A DNA stretch of 64,000 nucleotides, from the NCBI GenBank assembly GCA_937952285.1, contig CALFZE010000130.1, positions 21,301 to 85,300 on the forward strand, read 5' to 3'. Origin of the DNA: UBA2428 sp002343545 (GTDB lineage Bacteria; Bdellovibrionota; UBA2428). Shown piece after piece: positions 33,659 to 43,186 of this stretch; the first letter of the stretch is position 1, and the number at the start of each line of letters is the position of its first letter. A model generated the notes under the pieces. That model saw only the letters and a program-made list of their open reading frames with translations, searched no databases and was not told where the DNA came from. A program made the position numbers and the translations under genes.

Positions 33659-34363
33659 ATGAGCGAAGCCTCGATCGAACTCACGAACGTCGTCAAAGAA
33701 TACCAGCTCGGCAAGGTCACCGTGCCGGCCCTCAAGCAAGTGAGCTTGCGCATCGAGAACGGCGAATTCACCGTCATCGCCGGCCCGTCGGGCAGCGGCA
33801 AGACGACGCTCCTGAACCTCATCGGCTGCGTGGACCTCGCCACGCGCGGGAACGTCGTGGTGAGCGGCAAGGACACGGCCCAGCTCACGGAGCGCGAGCT
33901 CACGGACCTGCGCTTGCACCGCATCGGTTTTATCTTTCAATCCTTCAACTTGATCTCCGTGCTGAACGTCTACGACAACGTCGAGTTCCCCCTCCTCTTG
34001 ATGAAGGACCTCGACGCGAAGGAACGCCGGGAGCGGGTCCTCCACTTTATCCATAAAGTCGGCCTGCAAGACCACATGAAGCATCGTCCGAACGAGCTTT
34101 CGGGCGGCCAGCGCCAGCGCGTCGCGATCGCGCGCGCGCTCGTCACGAAACCGCGCATCGTCCTCGCCGACGAGCCCACCGCGAACCTCGATTCGCAGAC
34201 GGGCCAGAGCATCCTCGACCTCATGAAGCACATCAACGAGAGCGAAAAGACGACCTTCCTCTTTTCGACGCACGACGATCGCGTCATCCGCCAGGCCCGC
34301 CGCATCGTCAAGCTGCGCGACGGCGCGATCGAGTCGCTCGGTCTCGAAGGCCGCGCGAACTAG
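33659..34363 (+). CDS. ABC transporter ATPase, LolD/MacB type (234 aa)
   Basis: Walker A GPSGSGKT (42-49), Q-loop FIFQSFNLI, signature LSGGQRQRVAIARA (147 on) and Walker B RIVLADEPTANLD. The size and the NLIxxLxxxxNVEFPLL motif place it in the LolD/MacB/FtsE group that powers mechanotransmission ABC systems rather than import. The start chosen is the ATG at 33659, with TATCCT eight bases upstream and no ribosome site. It is the first gene of an operon with two FtsX-type permeases, a LolA-like protein and an OM barrel, so it probably energises lipid or lipoprotein extraction from the inner membrane. Confidence 0.95.
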   Translation: MSEASIELTNVVKEYQLGKVTVPALKQVSLRIENGEFTVIAGPSGSGKTTLLNLIGCVDLATRGNVVVSGKDTAQLTERELTDLRLHRIGFIFQSFNLISVLNVYDNVEFPLLLMKDLDAKERRERVLHFIHKVGLQDHMKHRPNELSGGQRQRVAIARALVTKPRIVLADEPTANLDSQTGQSILDLMKHINESEKTTFLFSTHDDRVIRQARRIVKLRDGAIESLGLEGRAN

Positions 34364-34374
34364 GGGAGCCTGGG

Positions 34375-36468
34375 ATGCTACTTTGGAAGCTCGCGTTCCG
34401 TAACCTCTTCGTCCACCGCCTCAAAACGGCGGTGACGGGGCTTATCATCGTCTTCGGCACGACGCTCGCGATCGTGGGCAACGCCGTGGTCGACGCCATC
34501 TCGGGCGGCATGCAGAAGAGCCTCACGAACAGCATCACGGGCGATTTGCAGATCTACGCGGGCGACGCGCCCGAGAAGATCGCCGTGCTCGGCGGCTTCG
34601 ACGGCAACATGCCCGACATCGGCCACCTGAACGACTTCCGCAAGGTGAAAGACGCGCTCACCGCGAAAGTGCCGAACGTGCGCGACGTCATCCCGATGGG
34701 GATCAGCCAGGCCTTCTTCAACCCCGGCAACATCCTCGACCTCAAGCTCGCCGAGTTGCGCAAGACTTTCTACGAGAACCCGAGGCCGGTGGAGCGCCTC
34801 CAGACGCAGAAAGAGCACCTCGTCGAGATCGTACGCGACATCGAGCGCAGCCGCCGCGAGAACGCCGAGCTCCTGGGGAGCATCTACGGCGGCGAGGAGC
34901 TCTTCAAGACGGCGCCGGCCGACATCGAGCGAGCCCTTTCGCCCGCATTCTGGGCGAACTTCGACGCCCACTTCGAGGAACGCGTCGAGTTCCTGGCGAA
35001 CCGCATGGCGCCCCTCATCTTCGACGATAACCAGCTCTTCCTGAGCTACATCGGCACCGTGCCCGAGCTCTTTCGCGACTCCTTCTCGCAGTTCGAGATC
35101 GCGAAGGGCGAAATGATCCCCGAGGGGGCGCGCGGATTCCTGTTCAGCGATTACATCTACGAGAACCAGGTCAAACACCGCGTGGCCCGGCGCCTCGACC
35201 AGATCAAAAAGCAGATCGATAAGGAAAAGCGCACGATCAAGGACACGAAGGAGCTCCAGGACCGCGTCGCGGCGAACGTCGCGCAGGCCGCCGAGGTCTA
35301 CAACCAACTCGACCCGGCGCGGGGCCGCGAGCTCGCCCCCAAGCTCCGCGACTTCCTCAAGTCCGAAAAAACGACGATCGCGGAACTCGTGCAGGAGTTC
35401 CTCGCCACGACCGACGAGAACTTCGCGTCCCACTACGAGTTCTTCTACGCCGAGATCGCGCCCCACATCCTTCTCTACAAGGTCAAAGTCGGCGATGTCT
35501 TCCCGCTTACGGCCTTCACGAAGTCGGGCTATTCGTCTTCGACGAACGTCAAGGTTTACGGCACTTATCGTTTTAAGAGCTTCGAGAGTTCCCCGCTCGC
35601 TTCGAGCTTCAACATCCTCGACATGGTCTCCTTCCGCACGCTCTTTGGTTTCATGACCGAAGCGCGACGCCAAGAAACGGCCGACATCGACCGCGAAATG
35701 GGTGCCGCCGATGTGGGCCGCGACGACATCGAATCCCTCTTCGGGGGCGGAGCCACCGTCGTCCAGGAAGCCCGCGGCGAAGCAAAAGCGCTCCGGAGCC
35801 TGGGCCAAGAAAAGTTCGGACGCATCGATGCCGTCCGACGCGACGCCGACACCAAGTATTCCCGCGAAGAGATGGAAAATGGCGTCTTCATGAACGCCGC
35901 CGTCTTGCTCAAGGATTCCGCCCGGCTCGACTCGACGCTCGACGAGATCCGCAAGGTCTCGACCGACGACGGTCTCGGGATCCAGGCCACGGGTTGGCGC
36001 GAGGCCGCCGGCGGCGTGGGACAGCTCACCGTGATCGTGCGTGGGGTGCTCTACCTCTTCGTGATCGTCATCTTCGGCGTGGCGACCTTCATCATCATGA
36101 ACTCGATGCTCATGGCGACGCTCGAGCGTGCCCGCGAGATCGGCACGATGCGCGCGATCGGGGCCCAGCGTTCCTTCCTCATGGGGCTCTTCCTGCGCGA
36201 GACCTTCGTGCTGAGCTTCCTCTTCGGACTCGTTGGGACCCTGATCGGCGTGGGCATCGTGCTCGCCGTCGGCGCGCAGGGCATCCCCTCGATGGGCGAC
36301 GTGACGACCTTCTTCTTCTCGGGCGACCGGCTTTACCTGAGCGTGAACCCGCTCCACATCTTGATCGTCTTCGGCTGCATGACCCTCGTCGCCGTCGTTT
36401 CGACCCAATACCCGGCCTGGCGCGCGATGCGAATCTCGCCGCTCGAAGCCATGCAGCAGAGCGAGTGA
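34375..36468 (+). CDS. FtsX/LolC-type ABC permease with large periplasmic insert (697 aa)
   Basis: TM1 at about 15-40 (KTAVTGLIIVFGTTLAIVGNAVV) and three C-terminal membrane segments at about 548-690 give the MacB/LolCE topology. The coupling-helix motif is LERAREIGTMRAIGAQRS, and the protein ends YPAWRAMRISPLEAMQ. Between TM1 and TM2 there is an unusually large domain of about 500 residues with coiled-coil stretches (RLDQIKKQIDKEKRTIKDTKE), about 250 longer than LolC. It starts 11 bp after the ATPase gene and is probably one half of a heterodimeric permease with the next gene. Confidence 0.9.
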   Translation: MLLWKLAFRNLFVHRLKTAVTGLIIVFGTTLAIVGNAVVDAISGGMQKSLTNSITGDLQIYAGDAPEKIAVLGGFDGNMPDIGHLNDFRKVKDALTAKVPNVRDVIPMGISQAFFNPGNILDLKLAELRKTFYENPRPVERLQTQKEHLVEIVRDIERSRRENAELLGSIYGGEELFKTAPADIERALSPAFWANFDAHFEERVEFLANRMAPLIFDDNQLFLSYIGTVPELFRDSFSQFEIAKGEMIPEGARGFLFSDYIYENQVKHRVARRLDQIKKQIDKEKRTIKDTKELQDRVAANVAQAAEVYNQLDPARGRELAPKLRDFLKSEKTTIAELVQEFLATTDENFASHYEFFYAEIAPHILLYKVKVGDVFPLTAFTKSGYSSSTNVKVYGTYRFKSFESSPLASSFNILDMVSFRTLFGFMTEARRQETADIDREMGAADVGRDDIESLFGGGATVVQEARGEAKALRSLGQEKFGRIDAVRRDADTKYSREEMENGVFMNAAVLLKDSARLDSTLDEIRKVSTDDGLGIQATGWREAAGGVGQLTVIVRGVLYLFVIVIFGVATFIIMNSMLMATLERAREIGTMRAIGAQRSFLMGLFLRETFVLSFLFGLVGTLIGVGIVLAVGAQGIPSMGDVTTFFFSGDRLYLSVNPLHILIVFGCMTLVAVVSTQYPAWRAMRISPLEAMQQSE

Positions 36469-36478
36469 GGAATCCGAA

Positions 36479-37837
36479 ATGAGCCAACTCTTCACCATCG
36501 CCCGCCGCAACCTCATCAGCCACCGCGGACGCACGCTCATCCTGGGCGGCGCGATCGCGCTCGTCACTTGTCTCATGGTCTTCATGATGGCCCTCACCCG
36601 CGGCATCAAGGCCCGTATGATCGAGAACGCCACGGCTCTCTCAACGGGGCACGTGAACGTAGGTGGTTTTCTCAAGATCAGCCAAAGTTCGGCCGCGCCG
36701 ATCGTCACGCAAGCCGCGCGCGTGCGCGAGCTCCTTGCGCGCGAAGTTCCCGAGGCCACCCTCATCGTGGACCGCGTGCGGGCCTACGGCAAGATCATCT
36801 CGGATACGAACTCGATCATGGTGCCCATCACGGGCATCAACATGGCCACGGAAAAGCGCATCCTGGGCGGGCTCAACCTGGCCCGCGTGCGCGACTACGT
36901 GGAGGCCTACGCCCCCGCCCCGGGCGCCCCGGAAGCCGAAGGGAGCATGGCCGACCTCGAGCAACGCGGCGGTCTCGCGATCTTCGCTTCGCACGCCCGC
37001 AAGCTCAAGGCCCGCGTGGGCGACGTCGTGACCGTCTCGATGCCGACCTACCGCAACGTCTACAACACGAAGGACGTGCGCATCGCCGCCATCCTGCAGG
37101 ACCTCGGCATGATCTCGAGCTTCACCATGTTCATGCACCACGAAGACGTGCGCGAGATCTACGACATGGCGGCCGACACGACGAGCGTCTTCCAGATCTA
37201 CCTGCCTTCGCTCGACGCCGTGCCCGCCGTCGAGGACCGCCTCCGCAAAGCACTCTCCGCCGCGAGCTTTACGCTCATGGACAAGGACGCGAACCCCTAC
37301 TGGATGAAGTTCGAACGCGTGGCCGGCGAGTCCTGGACGGGCCAACGTCTCGACCTCACGAACTGGGAAGACGAGACTTCGTTCCTCAAGTGGGTCCTGG
37401 ATATCTTCAACGCGCTCACCTTCGCCCTCACTTTCGTGTTGATGGTCATCATCGTGATTGGCCTCATGAACAACATGTGGATGGCCATCCGGGAGCGTAC
37501 CTCGGAGATCGGCACGATGCGCGCCGTGGGGCTGCAGCGGCGGGGCGTGCTCGTCATGTTCCTGCTCGAATCGCTCCTGCTCGCGACGGCGAGCGTCGGG
37601 ATCGGCATTGTGGCCGGCTCGCTGCTCGCCACGGGCGTCGCTGCCCTCGAGATCCCGATCCGATCGGACGCCTTCGTCATGTTCTTCATGTCGAACTCGC
37701 TCTGGCTCCAGGTCGGCGCGGGCGACCTGGCCTTCACCTTCGTCCTGCTCTCGACCTTGCTCATGGTGGGCGCGCTGCTGCCCGCCTACCGCGCGAGCAA
37801 GCTCGAACCCATCACGGCGATTAACCACGTCAATTAA
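36479..37837 (+). CDS. FtsX/LolE-type ABC permease (452 aa)
   Basis: The same topology as the preceding permease but with a periplasmic domain of normal size (about 250 residues). TM1 is near RGRTLILGGAIALVTCLMVFMMA, the coupling-helix region is RERTSEIGTMRAVGLQRRGV, and the end is LPAYRASKLEPITAINHVN. It begins 10 bp after the first permease and presumably pairs with it around the LolD-like ATPase. This is not an ordinary lolCDE locus, because the following genes are a LolA-like carrier and an OM barrel. Confidence 0.92.
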   Translation: MSQLFTIARRNLISHRGRTLILGGAIALVTCLMVFMMALTRGIKARMIENATALSTGHVNVGGFLKISQSSAAPIVTQAARVRELLAREVPEATLIVDRVRAYGKIISDTNSIMVPITGINMATEKRILGGLNLARVRDYVEAYAPAPGAPEAEGSMADLEQRGGLAIFASHARKLKARVGDVVTVSMPTYRNVYNTKDVRIAAILQDLGMISSFTMFMHHEDVREIYDMAADTTSVFQIYLPSLDAVPAVEDRLRKALSAASFTLMDKDANPYWMKFERVAGESWTGQRLDLTNWEDETSFLKWVLDIFNALTFALTFVLMVIIVIGLMNNMWMAIRERTSEIGTMRAVGLQRRGVLVMFLLESLLLATASVGIGIVAGSLLATGVAALEIPIRSDAFVMFFMSNSLWLQVGAGDLAFTFVLLSTLLMVGALLPAYRASKLEPITAINHVN

Positions 37838-37868
37838 ACGCGGGCGCGACCCGCAGGAAGGACCGAAC

Positions 37869-38651
37869 ATGAAACGCCCGCTCAAGATCCTCGGACTCGC
37901 GGCCCTCGCCGCGTTCTCCGCTCCCGTGGCCCGCGCCGCCCTCTCCGAGAAGGACGCGCTCGAGCTCGTGAAGCTCGTCGACGAGAAGCAACGCAACTCG
38001 GGCGATTACGCCTCGCTTTGCTTCGTCAAGGAAACCGAACGCAAGAAGGAGCCCAAGGTCTTCCAGGCCATGGTCTATCGCCGCGACGCCGACGACAAGT
38101 TCATGATCCTCTTCACCAAGCCCAAAGAGGAGGCCGGCAAGGGTTACCTCAAGATCGACAAGAACCTGTGGATGTACGACCCCTCCACGGGCAAGTGGGA
38201 GCGCAAGACGGAGCGCGAGCGCATCGGCGGCACGAACTCGCGGCGCTCGGATTTCGACGAATCGCGTCTCGTCGAGGAGTACGACATCAAGGTCGACGGC
38301 GAAGGCACGCTCGGCAACTTTAAGGTGCACAAACTCAAGCTCACCGCGAAGAAGGGCAAAGACGTCGCCTACCCCGTGCTGGGCCTCTGGATCGACCAGG
38401 CCGACAAGAACGTGCTCAAGCGCGAGGAGTTCTCGCTCTCGGGCAAGCTCATGCGCACGACCTTCTACCCGAAGTGGACCAAGAAGTTCAGCGAGTCCAA
38501 GAAGGCCGACGTCTGGATCCCCGAAGAGATGCGTATTTTCGACGAGCTCGAGAAGGGCAACTCGACGGTCGTCACGATCAAGGAAACCGACCTCAAGCCC
38601 CTCGATGCCAACATCTTCACCAAAGCCTGGATCGAATCCAAGAGTAAATAG
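37869..38651 (+). CDS. Periplasmic LolA-like lipoprotein-sorting protein, copy 2 (260 aa)
   Basis: The signal peptide ends near APVARAALSE. The mature part follows the COG2834 pattern: FQAMVYRRDADDKFMILFTKPKEEAGKGYL, NLWMYDPSTGKWERKT and IGGTNSRRSDFDE. Its family and layout match the protein at 12226-13032. AGGAAGGA precedes the ATG. It sits 31 bp behind the second permease and 2 bp ahead of the barrel, so it is probably the periplasmic shuttle of this ABC system. Confidence 0.87.
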   Translation: MKRPLKILGLAALAAFSAPVARAALSEKDALELVKLVDEKQRNSGDYASLCFVKETERKKEPKVFQAMVYRRDADDKFMILFTKPKEEAGKGYLKIDKNLWMYDPSTGKWERKTERERIGGTNSRRSDFDESRLVEEYDIKVDGEGTLGNFKVHKLKLTAKKGKDVAYPVLGLWIDQADKNVLKREEFSLSGKLMRTTFYPKWTKKFSESKKADVWIPEEMRIFDELEKGNSTVVTIKETDLKPLDANIFTKAWIESKSK

Positions 38652-38653
38652 GG

Positions 38654-39925
38654 ATGACCATGACGAAGATTAAGCTGCAGTCCCTGACTTACGCGCTTCT
38701 CGTGGCGAGCCTTCCGGCCTCCGCGCAGGATGCGGCTCCGCAACCCGCCCCGCCGACTACCGAAGCCGAAGGTGGCACGAGCGAGGATTTCGAGCGCGGG
38801 TTCGGCGCCGAAGGCGGGATGTCGGAGGCCGACAAGGGCACGACCGACGCGGACCGACTCAAGATCGGCGGCACGCTCGCCGCGGATCTCTACGTCTTCG
38901 GCACCCGGGATCGCGACTACCTCAAGAACCTCAACACGCTTTGGGTCTACGCCGACGCGCAGCTACGCGAGGACGTGCGGGCCTTCGCCAAGTTCCGTGG
39001 CGTCGTCGATGCCCTCCCGACGGGCGGCGCGGTCGGCGCCAGCATCCCGGCCGCGCGCTCCGACGTCGAGGAGCTCAAGCTCATGTTTAACGCCGGCAAG
39101 GCCGTCTTCTTCACGGCCGGCCGCCAGAAGATCAAATGGGGCGCGGGTAAGTTCTGGAATCCGACCGACGTCATGAACTCCGCGCGCCGCGACCTGCGCT
39201 ACACGGACGACCGGCGCTCGGGTATGGACCTGCTCAAGACCCACGTGCCGGTAGGCCCGGCGAATTTTTACCTCGTGCAAGGTTTCAACGGCGCCACCCG
39301 CGTGAACGAGATCGCGCACGCCGCGCGCGTCGAAGTTCCGTGGAGTTCGGGCGAGGCTTCGCTCAGCGTGGCCAAGCGCCGCGGCGAGAACACCGTGCTC
39401 GGCGCCGACCTCTCCTTTGCCGTGTGGGATCTCGATCTGCACGCCGAAGTCGCGGGCTCGAGCCCTTCGAATCAACTTCGCTTCGGCCCCACGGGCCCCG
39501 TCGCCACGAACGGAACGCACGTGAGCTGGGTCGCGGGCGCGAGCTACGAGCTCCCGTACGGCGACAACGACTCGCTTAGCCTTATCGTCGAGTACTTCCG
39601 CAACGGCGACGGCTACGCCAAGGCCGACTACGCTTGGCCGATCGCGAACGGGGCCTACGCCCCCTACTACCTCGCCAAACAGTACCTGCTCGCGATGCTG
39701 CTCGTGCCGACGCCTGGCTCGTGGAACGACACGACCTTCAGTCTGCTCAACCTCTTTAACCTCGAGGACGGCAGCGCCTACACCAAGTTCACGACGGGCT
39801 TCAGCTTCCTGCGCGACCTCACCTGGCAGATCGGCGCGAGCCTCAACTACGGCAAGTCCGACGGCGAGCTCCGCTTCGGCGGCCAACGCTACGGCCTCGA
39901 AACCCGCCTCCTCGCCAATTTCTAA
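38654..39925 (+). CDS. Outer-membrane beta-barrel partnering the LolA-like protein, copy 2 (423 aa)
   Basis: The signal peptide ends near LPASAQDAA. After a disordered Pro/Glu-rich stretch come repeated amphipathic strands and a C-terminal F, as in OM porin-like proteins. AGRQKIKWGAGKFWNPTDVM parallels a segment of the 13053-14339 barrel. It starts two bases after the LolA-like gene, which points to tight co-translation. The likely role is to receive or export the carried molecule at the outer membrane (inference). Confidence 0.75.
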   Translation: MTMTKIKLQSLTYALLVASLPASAQDAAPQPAPPTTEAEGGTSEDFERGFGAEGGMSEADKGTTDADRLKIGGTLAADLYVFGTRDRDYLKNLNTLWVYADAQLREDVRAFAKFRGVVDALPTGGAVGASIPAARSDVEELKLMFNAGKAVFFTAGRQKIKWGAGKFWNPTDVMNSARRDLRYTDDRRSGMDLLKTHVPVGPANFYLVQGFNGATRVNEIAHAARVEVPWSSGEASLSVAKRRGENTVLGADLSFAVWDLDLHAEVAGSSPSNQLRFGPTGPVATNGTHVSWVAGASYELPYGDNDSLSLIVEYFRNGDGYAKADYAWPIANGAYAPYYLAKQYLLAMLLVPTPGSWNDTTFSLLNLFNLEDGSAYTKFTTGFSFLRDLTWQIGASLNYGKSDGELRFGGQRYGLETRLLANF

Positions 39926-39936
39926 AAGGAGCGTTC

Positions 39937-40581
39937 ATGTCTGACGCCACCTTGGCCTTGCTCTTGGGACTCGGGGCTTTGACCACGGTGATCGTGATCG
40001 TCGTGGTGGCGTTGTCGCGGGGACGCGGCGACCTCCGCTATTTTGAGACGCATTCCATCGCCGAGTTTCGTCGGGACGTGGCCTTCATAGATCTCGCGAG
40101 CGCGGACTACGATTTCTTCGCCCTCCATCCCATCGCGGAGTGGTCGCGCACGGAACTCCTCCTCTTGAACGAGGCGAAGACCAGCGTTGGCCGTTACCTG
40201 CGCCCGGCCATTGGGCTCTGGATGAACTTCGAACTCAACGGGCAGGCTTACGTCGTGCGCTTTCCGAAGTATGAAGTCGGCACGAAGCTCTTGGACGAGA
40301 GAGAAACCTTACTTGCGACGGCCGCGCGGGAGTCGATGGGATCGGACGGTATCCGGGTGGACTTCGCGGATGGCTCGCGACTCCACGCTCGGCCACCCAA
40401 GCCGGAAACGGCGAGCATCTTCAAGGCCCCCCGCATGAATTGGCTCGATGCGAGCGGCCACATCGTGGCGCGCACGCTTCACGTGAGCGGCAAACGCGCC
40501 TCGAACGTTTACGTCTTCGCCCTCCGCAAAGACATCACGCCGATGCAACGCCTGGCCGTCTTCGCCTACTTCGCAAGCTAG
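39937..40581 (+). CDS. Membrane-anchored protein of unknown function (214 aa)
   Basis: One N-terminal membrane segment (LALLLGLGALTTVIVIVVVALSR) is followed by a soluble domain of about 185 residues with no recognised family (for example EFRRDVAFIDLASADYDFFALHPIAEW). AAGGAG precedes the ATG, and it lies 11 bp after the barrel gene. It is the last gene of the ABC/LolA/barrel operon and may be an accessory or regulatory subunit. Confidence 0.65.
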   Translation: MSDATLALLLGLGALTTVIVIVVVALSRGRGDLRYFETHSIAEFRRDVAFIDLASADYDFFALHPIAEWSRTELLLLNEAKTSVGRYLRPAIGLWMNFELNGQAYVVRFPKYEVGTKLLDERETLLATAARESMGSDGIRVDFADGSRLHARPPKPETASIFKAPRMNWLDASGHIVARTLHVSGKRASNVYVFALRKDITPMQRLAVFAYFAS

Positions 40582-40585
40582 GTCC

Positions 40586-40704
40586 GGCTAGGCGTCAGGC
40601 ATTTTTTCGTGTCGCAACTGCGTCATTTAACGCGTGTGCGACACGAAAAAGCGCCGGGGGCGCCTAGCCGGGGGCGCCTAGCCGGGGGCGCCTAGCCTGA
40701 CGCC
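40586..40704. repeat. Structured intergenic element: nested inverted repeats plus three 14-bp direct repeats
   Basis: The outer arms are GGCTAGGCGTCAGGC (40586-40600) and the complementary GCCTGACGCC (40695-40704), preceded by GCCTAGCC. An inner perfect stem is TTTTTCGTGTCGCA (to 40616) with TGCGACACGAAAAA (40637-40650). Between the inner and outer right arms are three exact copies of GGGGGCGCCTAGCC (40656-40669, 40670-40683, 40684-40697), each containing the CCTAGCC arm sequence. It lies after the ABC operon and may terminate it; it may also be a small mobile or REP-like element. Confidence 0.8.
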
Positions 40705-40787
40705 TCCTTCGCTGCGGTTTGTCGATGCTGCATTCTTCGTGGGGAGCGGGCTAGGCGAGACGAAAACGGAACCGTAGAATCGGCGCC

Positions 40788-41828
40788 ATGAAAGCTAAAG
40801 CTTACGCCGCCCAGAGTGCCACTTCTCCCCTGGCCCCGACCGAGATCGAGCGCCGCAAGCCGCGGCCCGACGACGTCGTCATCGAGATCGCTTACTGCGG
40901 GATCTGTCACTCCGACATCCACACGGCGCGCGGCGAGTGGGGCCCGACGCACTACCCCTGCGTGCCCGGCCACGAGATCGTGGGCCGCGTCGTGGAGACC
41001 GGCAAGAAGGTGAAGCGCTTCAAGGTCGGCGACCTCGCCGGCGTCGGCTGCTTCGTGGACTCTTGCGGCAAGTGCACGCACTGCAAATCGCACGAACAGC
41101 AGTTCTGCCTGAAGGGCGCCGCCTTCACCTACAACGGCACCGAACTCGACGGCAAGACCCCCACCTACGGCGGTTACGCTTCGCACATCGTCGTGCGCGA
41201 CGGCTACGCGCTCAAGATCAAAAAAGGCCAGCCCCTCGAGCGCATCGCGCCGCTGCTTTGCGCCGGCATCACGACCTACGCCCCGCTCAAGCGCTTCGGC
41301 ACGAAGAAAGGCAGCAAGGTCGGCGTCGTGGGTCTGGGCGGTCTCGGCCACATGGCCGTCAAACTCGCCAAGGCCATGGGCGCCGAAGTCACGGTCTTCA
41401 GCACCTCGCCGAACAAGGAAGCCGACGCCAAGAAGCTCGGCGCCAAGCACTTCGTCATCACGCGCGATCCGCAAAACTTCGCGAAGGTCGCGGGCAAACT
41501 CGACCTCATCGTGAACACGGTCTCGGCCAAGCACGACTTCAGCCCCTACCTCGGCGCGCTCAAGCACGCCGGCACGATGGCGCTCGTGGGCGCCTCGCCC
41601 GAACCCAACGAAGTCGCCGCCTTCGGCCTCATCTTCGGCCAGAAGAAGATCGCGGGCTCGCTCATCGGCGGTATCAAGGAAACGCAGGAGATGCTCGATT
41701 TCTGCGCCCGCAAGAAGGTTTTCTCGGACGTCGAGCTCATCTCGGCTTCGCAGATCAACGACGCCTACGAGCGTACGATCAAGGGCCAGGTCAAGTACCG
41801 CTTCGTGGTCGACACGAAGACGCTCTAA
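40788..41828 (+). CDS. Zinc-dependent alcohol dehydrogenase, cinnamyl-alcohol dehydrogenase/YahK type (346 aa)
   Basis: Catalytic zinc residues are in CGICHSD and PGHEIVGRV, and structural zinc cysteines are in CGKCTHCKSHEQQFC. The Rossmann fold is GVVGLGGLGHMAVKLAKAMGAEV. These enzymes reduce aldehydes to alcohols with NADPH in the cytosol. Length is typical. TAGAAT is seven bases upstream of the ATG and no ribosome site is present, suggesting a leaderless transcript. It could be the downstream partner of aldehydes from the AAR-like enzyme, but the genes are 30 kb apart. Confidence 0.95.
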   Translation: MKAKAYAAQSATSPLAPTEIERRKPRPDDVVIEIAYCGICHSDIHTARGEWGPTHYPCVPGHEIVGRVVETGKKVKRFKVGDLAGVGCFVDSCGKCTHCKSHEQQFCLKGAAFTYNGTELDGKTPTYGGYASHIVVRDGYALKIKKGQPLERIAPLLCAGITTYAPLKRFGTKKGSKVGVVGLGGLGHMAVKLAKAMGAEVTVFSTSPNKEADAKKLGAKHFVITRDPQNFAKVAGKLDLIVNTVSAKHDFSPYLGALKHAGTMALVGASPEPNEVAAFGLIFGQKKIAGSLIGGIKETQEMLDFCARKKVFSDVELISASQINDAYERTIKGQVKYRFVVDTKTL

Positions 41829-41917
41829 GCCGAACCCGTCGGGCGGCGCGCACCGTTTCGCGCCGTCCGTCAAAGGGATCGCTTGCCGAAGCCCGACCCA
41901 ACTGACAACCTTGAGCG

Positions 41918-43183
41918 ATGCGTTCTTTTTCGCTGCTGGTCGCGCTCGGGCTCGGAGGATCGGCCTTCGCGGCCACGCGCGAACTCTCGGAGAGCACGGT
42001 GCCACGGCTCGGCGCCCACCTCCCGCAAGGGAACGACGCCGTTGAACATCTTTACGGCGAACTGGGCACCTGGCGCGAAATCAAGGACCTCAGCTACACC
42101 GTCAACTACTACGAAATCAAACCTCCCCTCGCCGAACACCCCTTCGATAAAGGGGCCCTCTTGCGGATCGCTCGCGATCGCCACACGACCGCGCTCGACG
42201 CCAACCGAATCCTGCTCACGGACGCGAACCGCGACGGCGAGCTCGACGCGACCTCGGGCGGCGCCGCCTTCATGGAGCACAACGCCATCGGGGACGGCGG
42301 CGACCGGAAGGGTTGGCCCTTCCACCAGTTTTGGTTCGACGACAACGACTTCGCGCAATCCCTCGCGCGGGCCTACGCGCGCCCCCTTCCCTGGGGCCTC
42401 TTCGACCCCGGACGGCCTTTGCGCTGGAGTCCGGTGGCCGGACGCCCGAACTACACGCCCTACCCCTCCGCGCACAAGTACGTGGACCAGCTCGCGCTCA
42501 ACGGAATGCACCGCCTCAACACAAAAAACCTGCCGGCGGCGCTCCGTGATTTCCGCGACGCGGTCACGCTCCTGCAGGCGAAGTACGACGATGCCGAGGG
42601 CCGCTACCACTACCCCGGCCTCACGAGCTTCTACCATCTGGGCCTCACGAAGATTCTCGCCGAGTGGCTCCTGCGCGAAGCACGCCTGTCCCGCGGCGAG
42701 CGCGCGGAGATCCTGCAGCACGCGCGAAGCCAACACGCGCTGCTGCTCACCCACCAGGTCCGTCACCGGGTCTCGGGCGCGCGACTCGGTTGGAAGAGCG
42801 GACTCAAACCCACGGACCTCATCAACACGGAGACGACGAGCGCCTCGGCGCTCGCGCTCGGGGCCGGCGCGCTCTGGACCCTCGAGCCCGAGGACTTCGT
42901 CGCGAACGACTACCGACTGCCGGAAGGCCGCTACGTGGCCGAGATCGAGGCGCGACCGAAGTCCGGTCCCCAAGCCACTTTCTTCCTGCGCGTGCGGCAA
43001 GCCACGGGCACGCTTCGGGTCCAACGCTTCGAAGTCGAGGGCACGCCCGGCCAGACGAAGTGGCAAAGGTTCTCGATCCCTTTCGCGCAGCGCCGGGGGC
43101 GCGTGCCGCTCAAGTTCGACGTGGGCGAGACCGCGAACGAAGCGATCGAGTTCGGTCCGCTGCGGATCTTCGCGGCGAAGTGA
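41918..43183 (+). CDS. Secreted protein of unknown function (421 aa)
   Basis: The signal peptide ends near GGSAFAATRE. The central part (about 165-300) is helical with TPR-like pairs such as HRLNTKNLPAALRDFRDAVTLL and TSFYHLGLTKILAEWLLREARL, and the C-terminal 110 residues look like a carbohydrate-binding-type beta sandwich (GRYVAEIEARPKSGPQATFFL). A stretch DANRDGELDAT resembles a calcium-binding EF/dockerin loop. I do not recognise the family. The gene is monocistronic and nearly touches the convergent brkB-type gene. Confidence 0.65.
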   Translation: MRSFSLLVALGLGGSAFAATRELSESTVPRLGAHLPQGNDAVEHLYGELGTWREIKDLSYTVNYYEIKPPLAEHPFDKGALLRIARDRHTTALDANRILLTDANRDGELDATSGGAAFMEHNAIGDGGDRKGWPFHQFWFDDNDFAQSLARAYARPLPWGLFDPGRPLRWSPVAGRPNYTPYPSAHKYVDQLALNGMHRLNTKNLPAALRDFRDAVTLLQAKYDDAEGRYHYPGLTSFYHLGLTKILAEWLLREARLSRGERAEILQHARSQHALLLTHQVRHRVSGARLGWKSGLKPTDLINTETTSASALALGAGALWTLEPEDFVANDYRLPEGRYVAEIEARPKSGPQATFFLRVRQATGTLRVQRFEVEGTPGQTKWQRFSIPFAQRRGRVPLKFDVGETANEAIEFGPLRIFAAK

Positions 43184-43186
43184 AGG

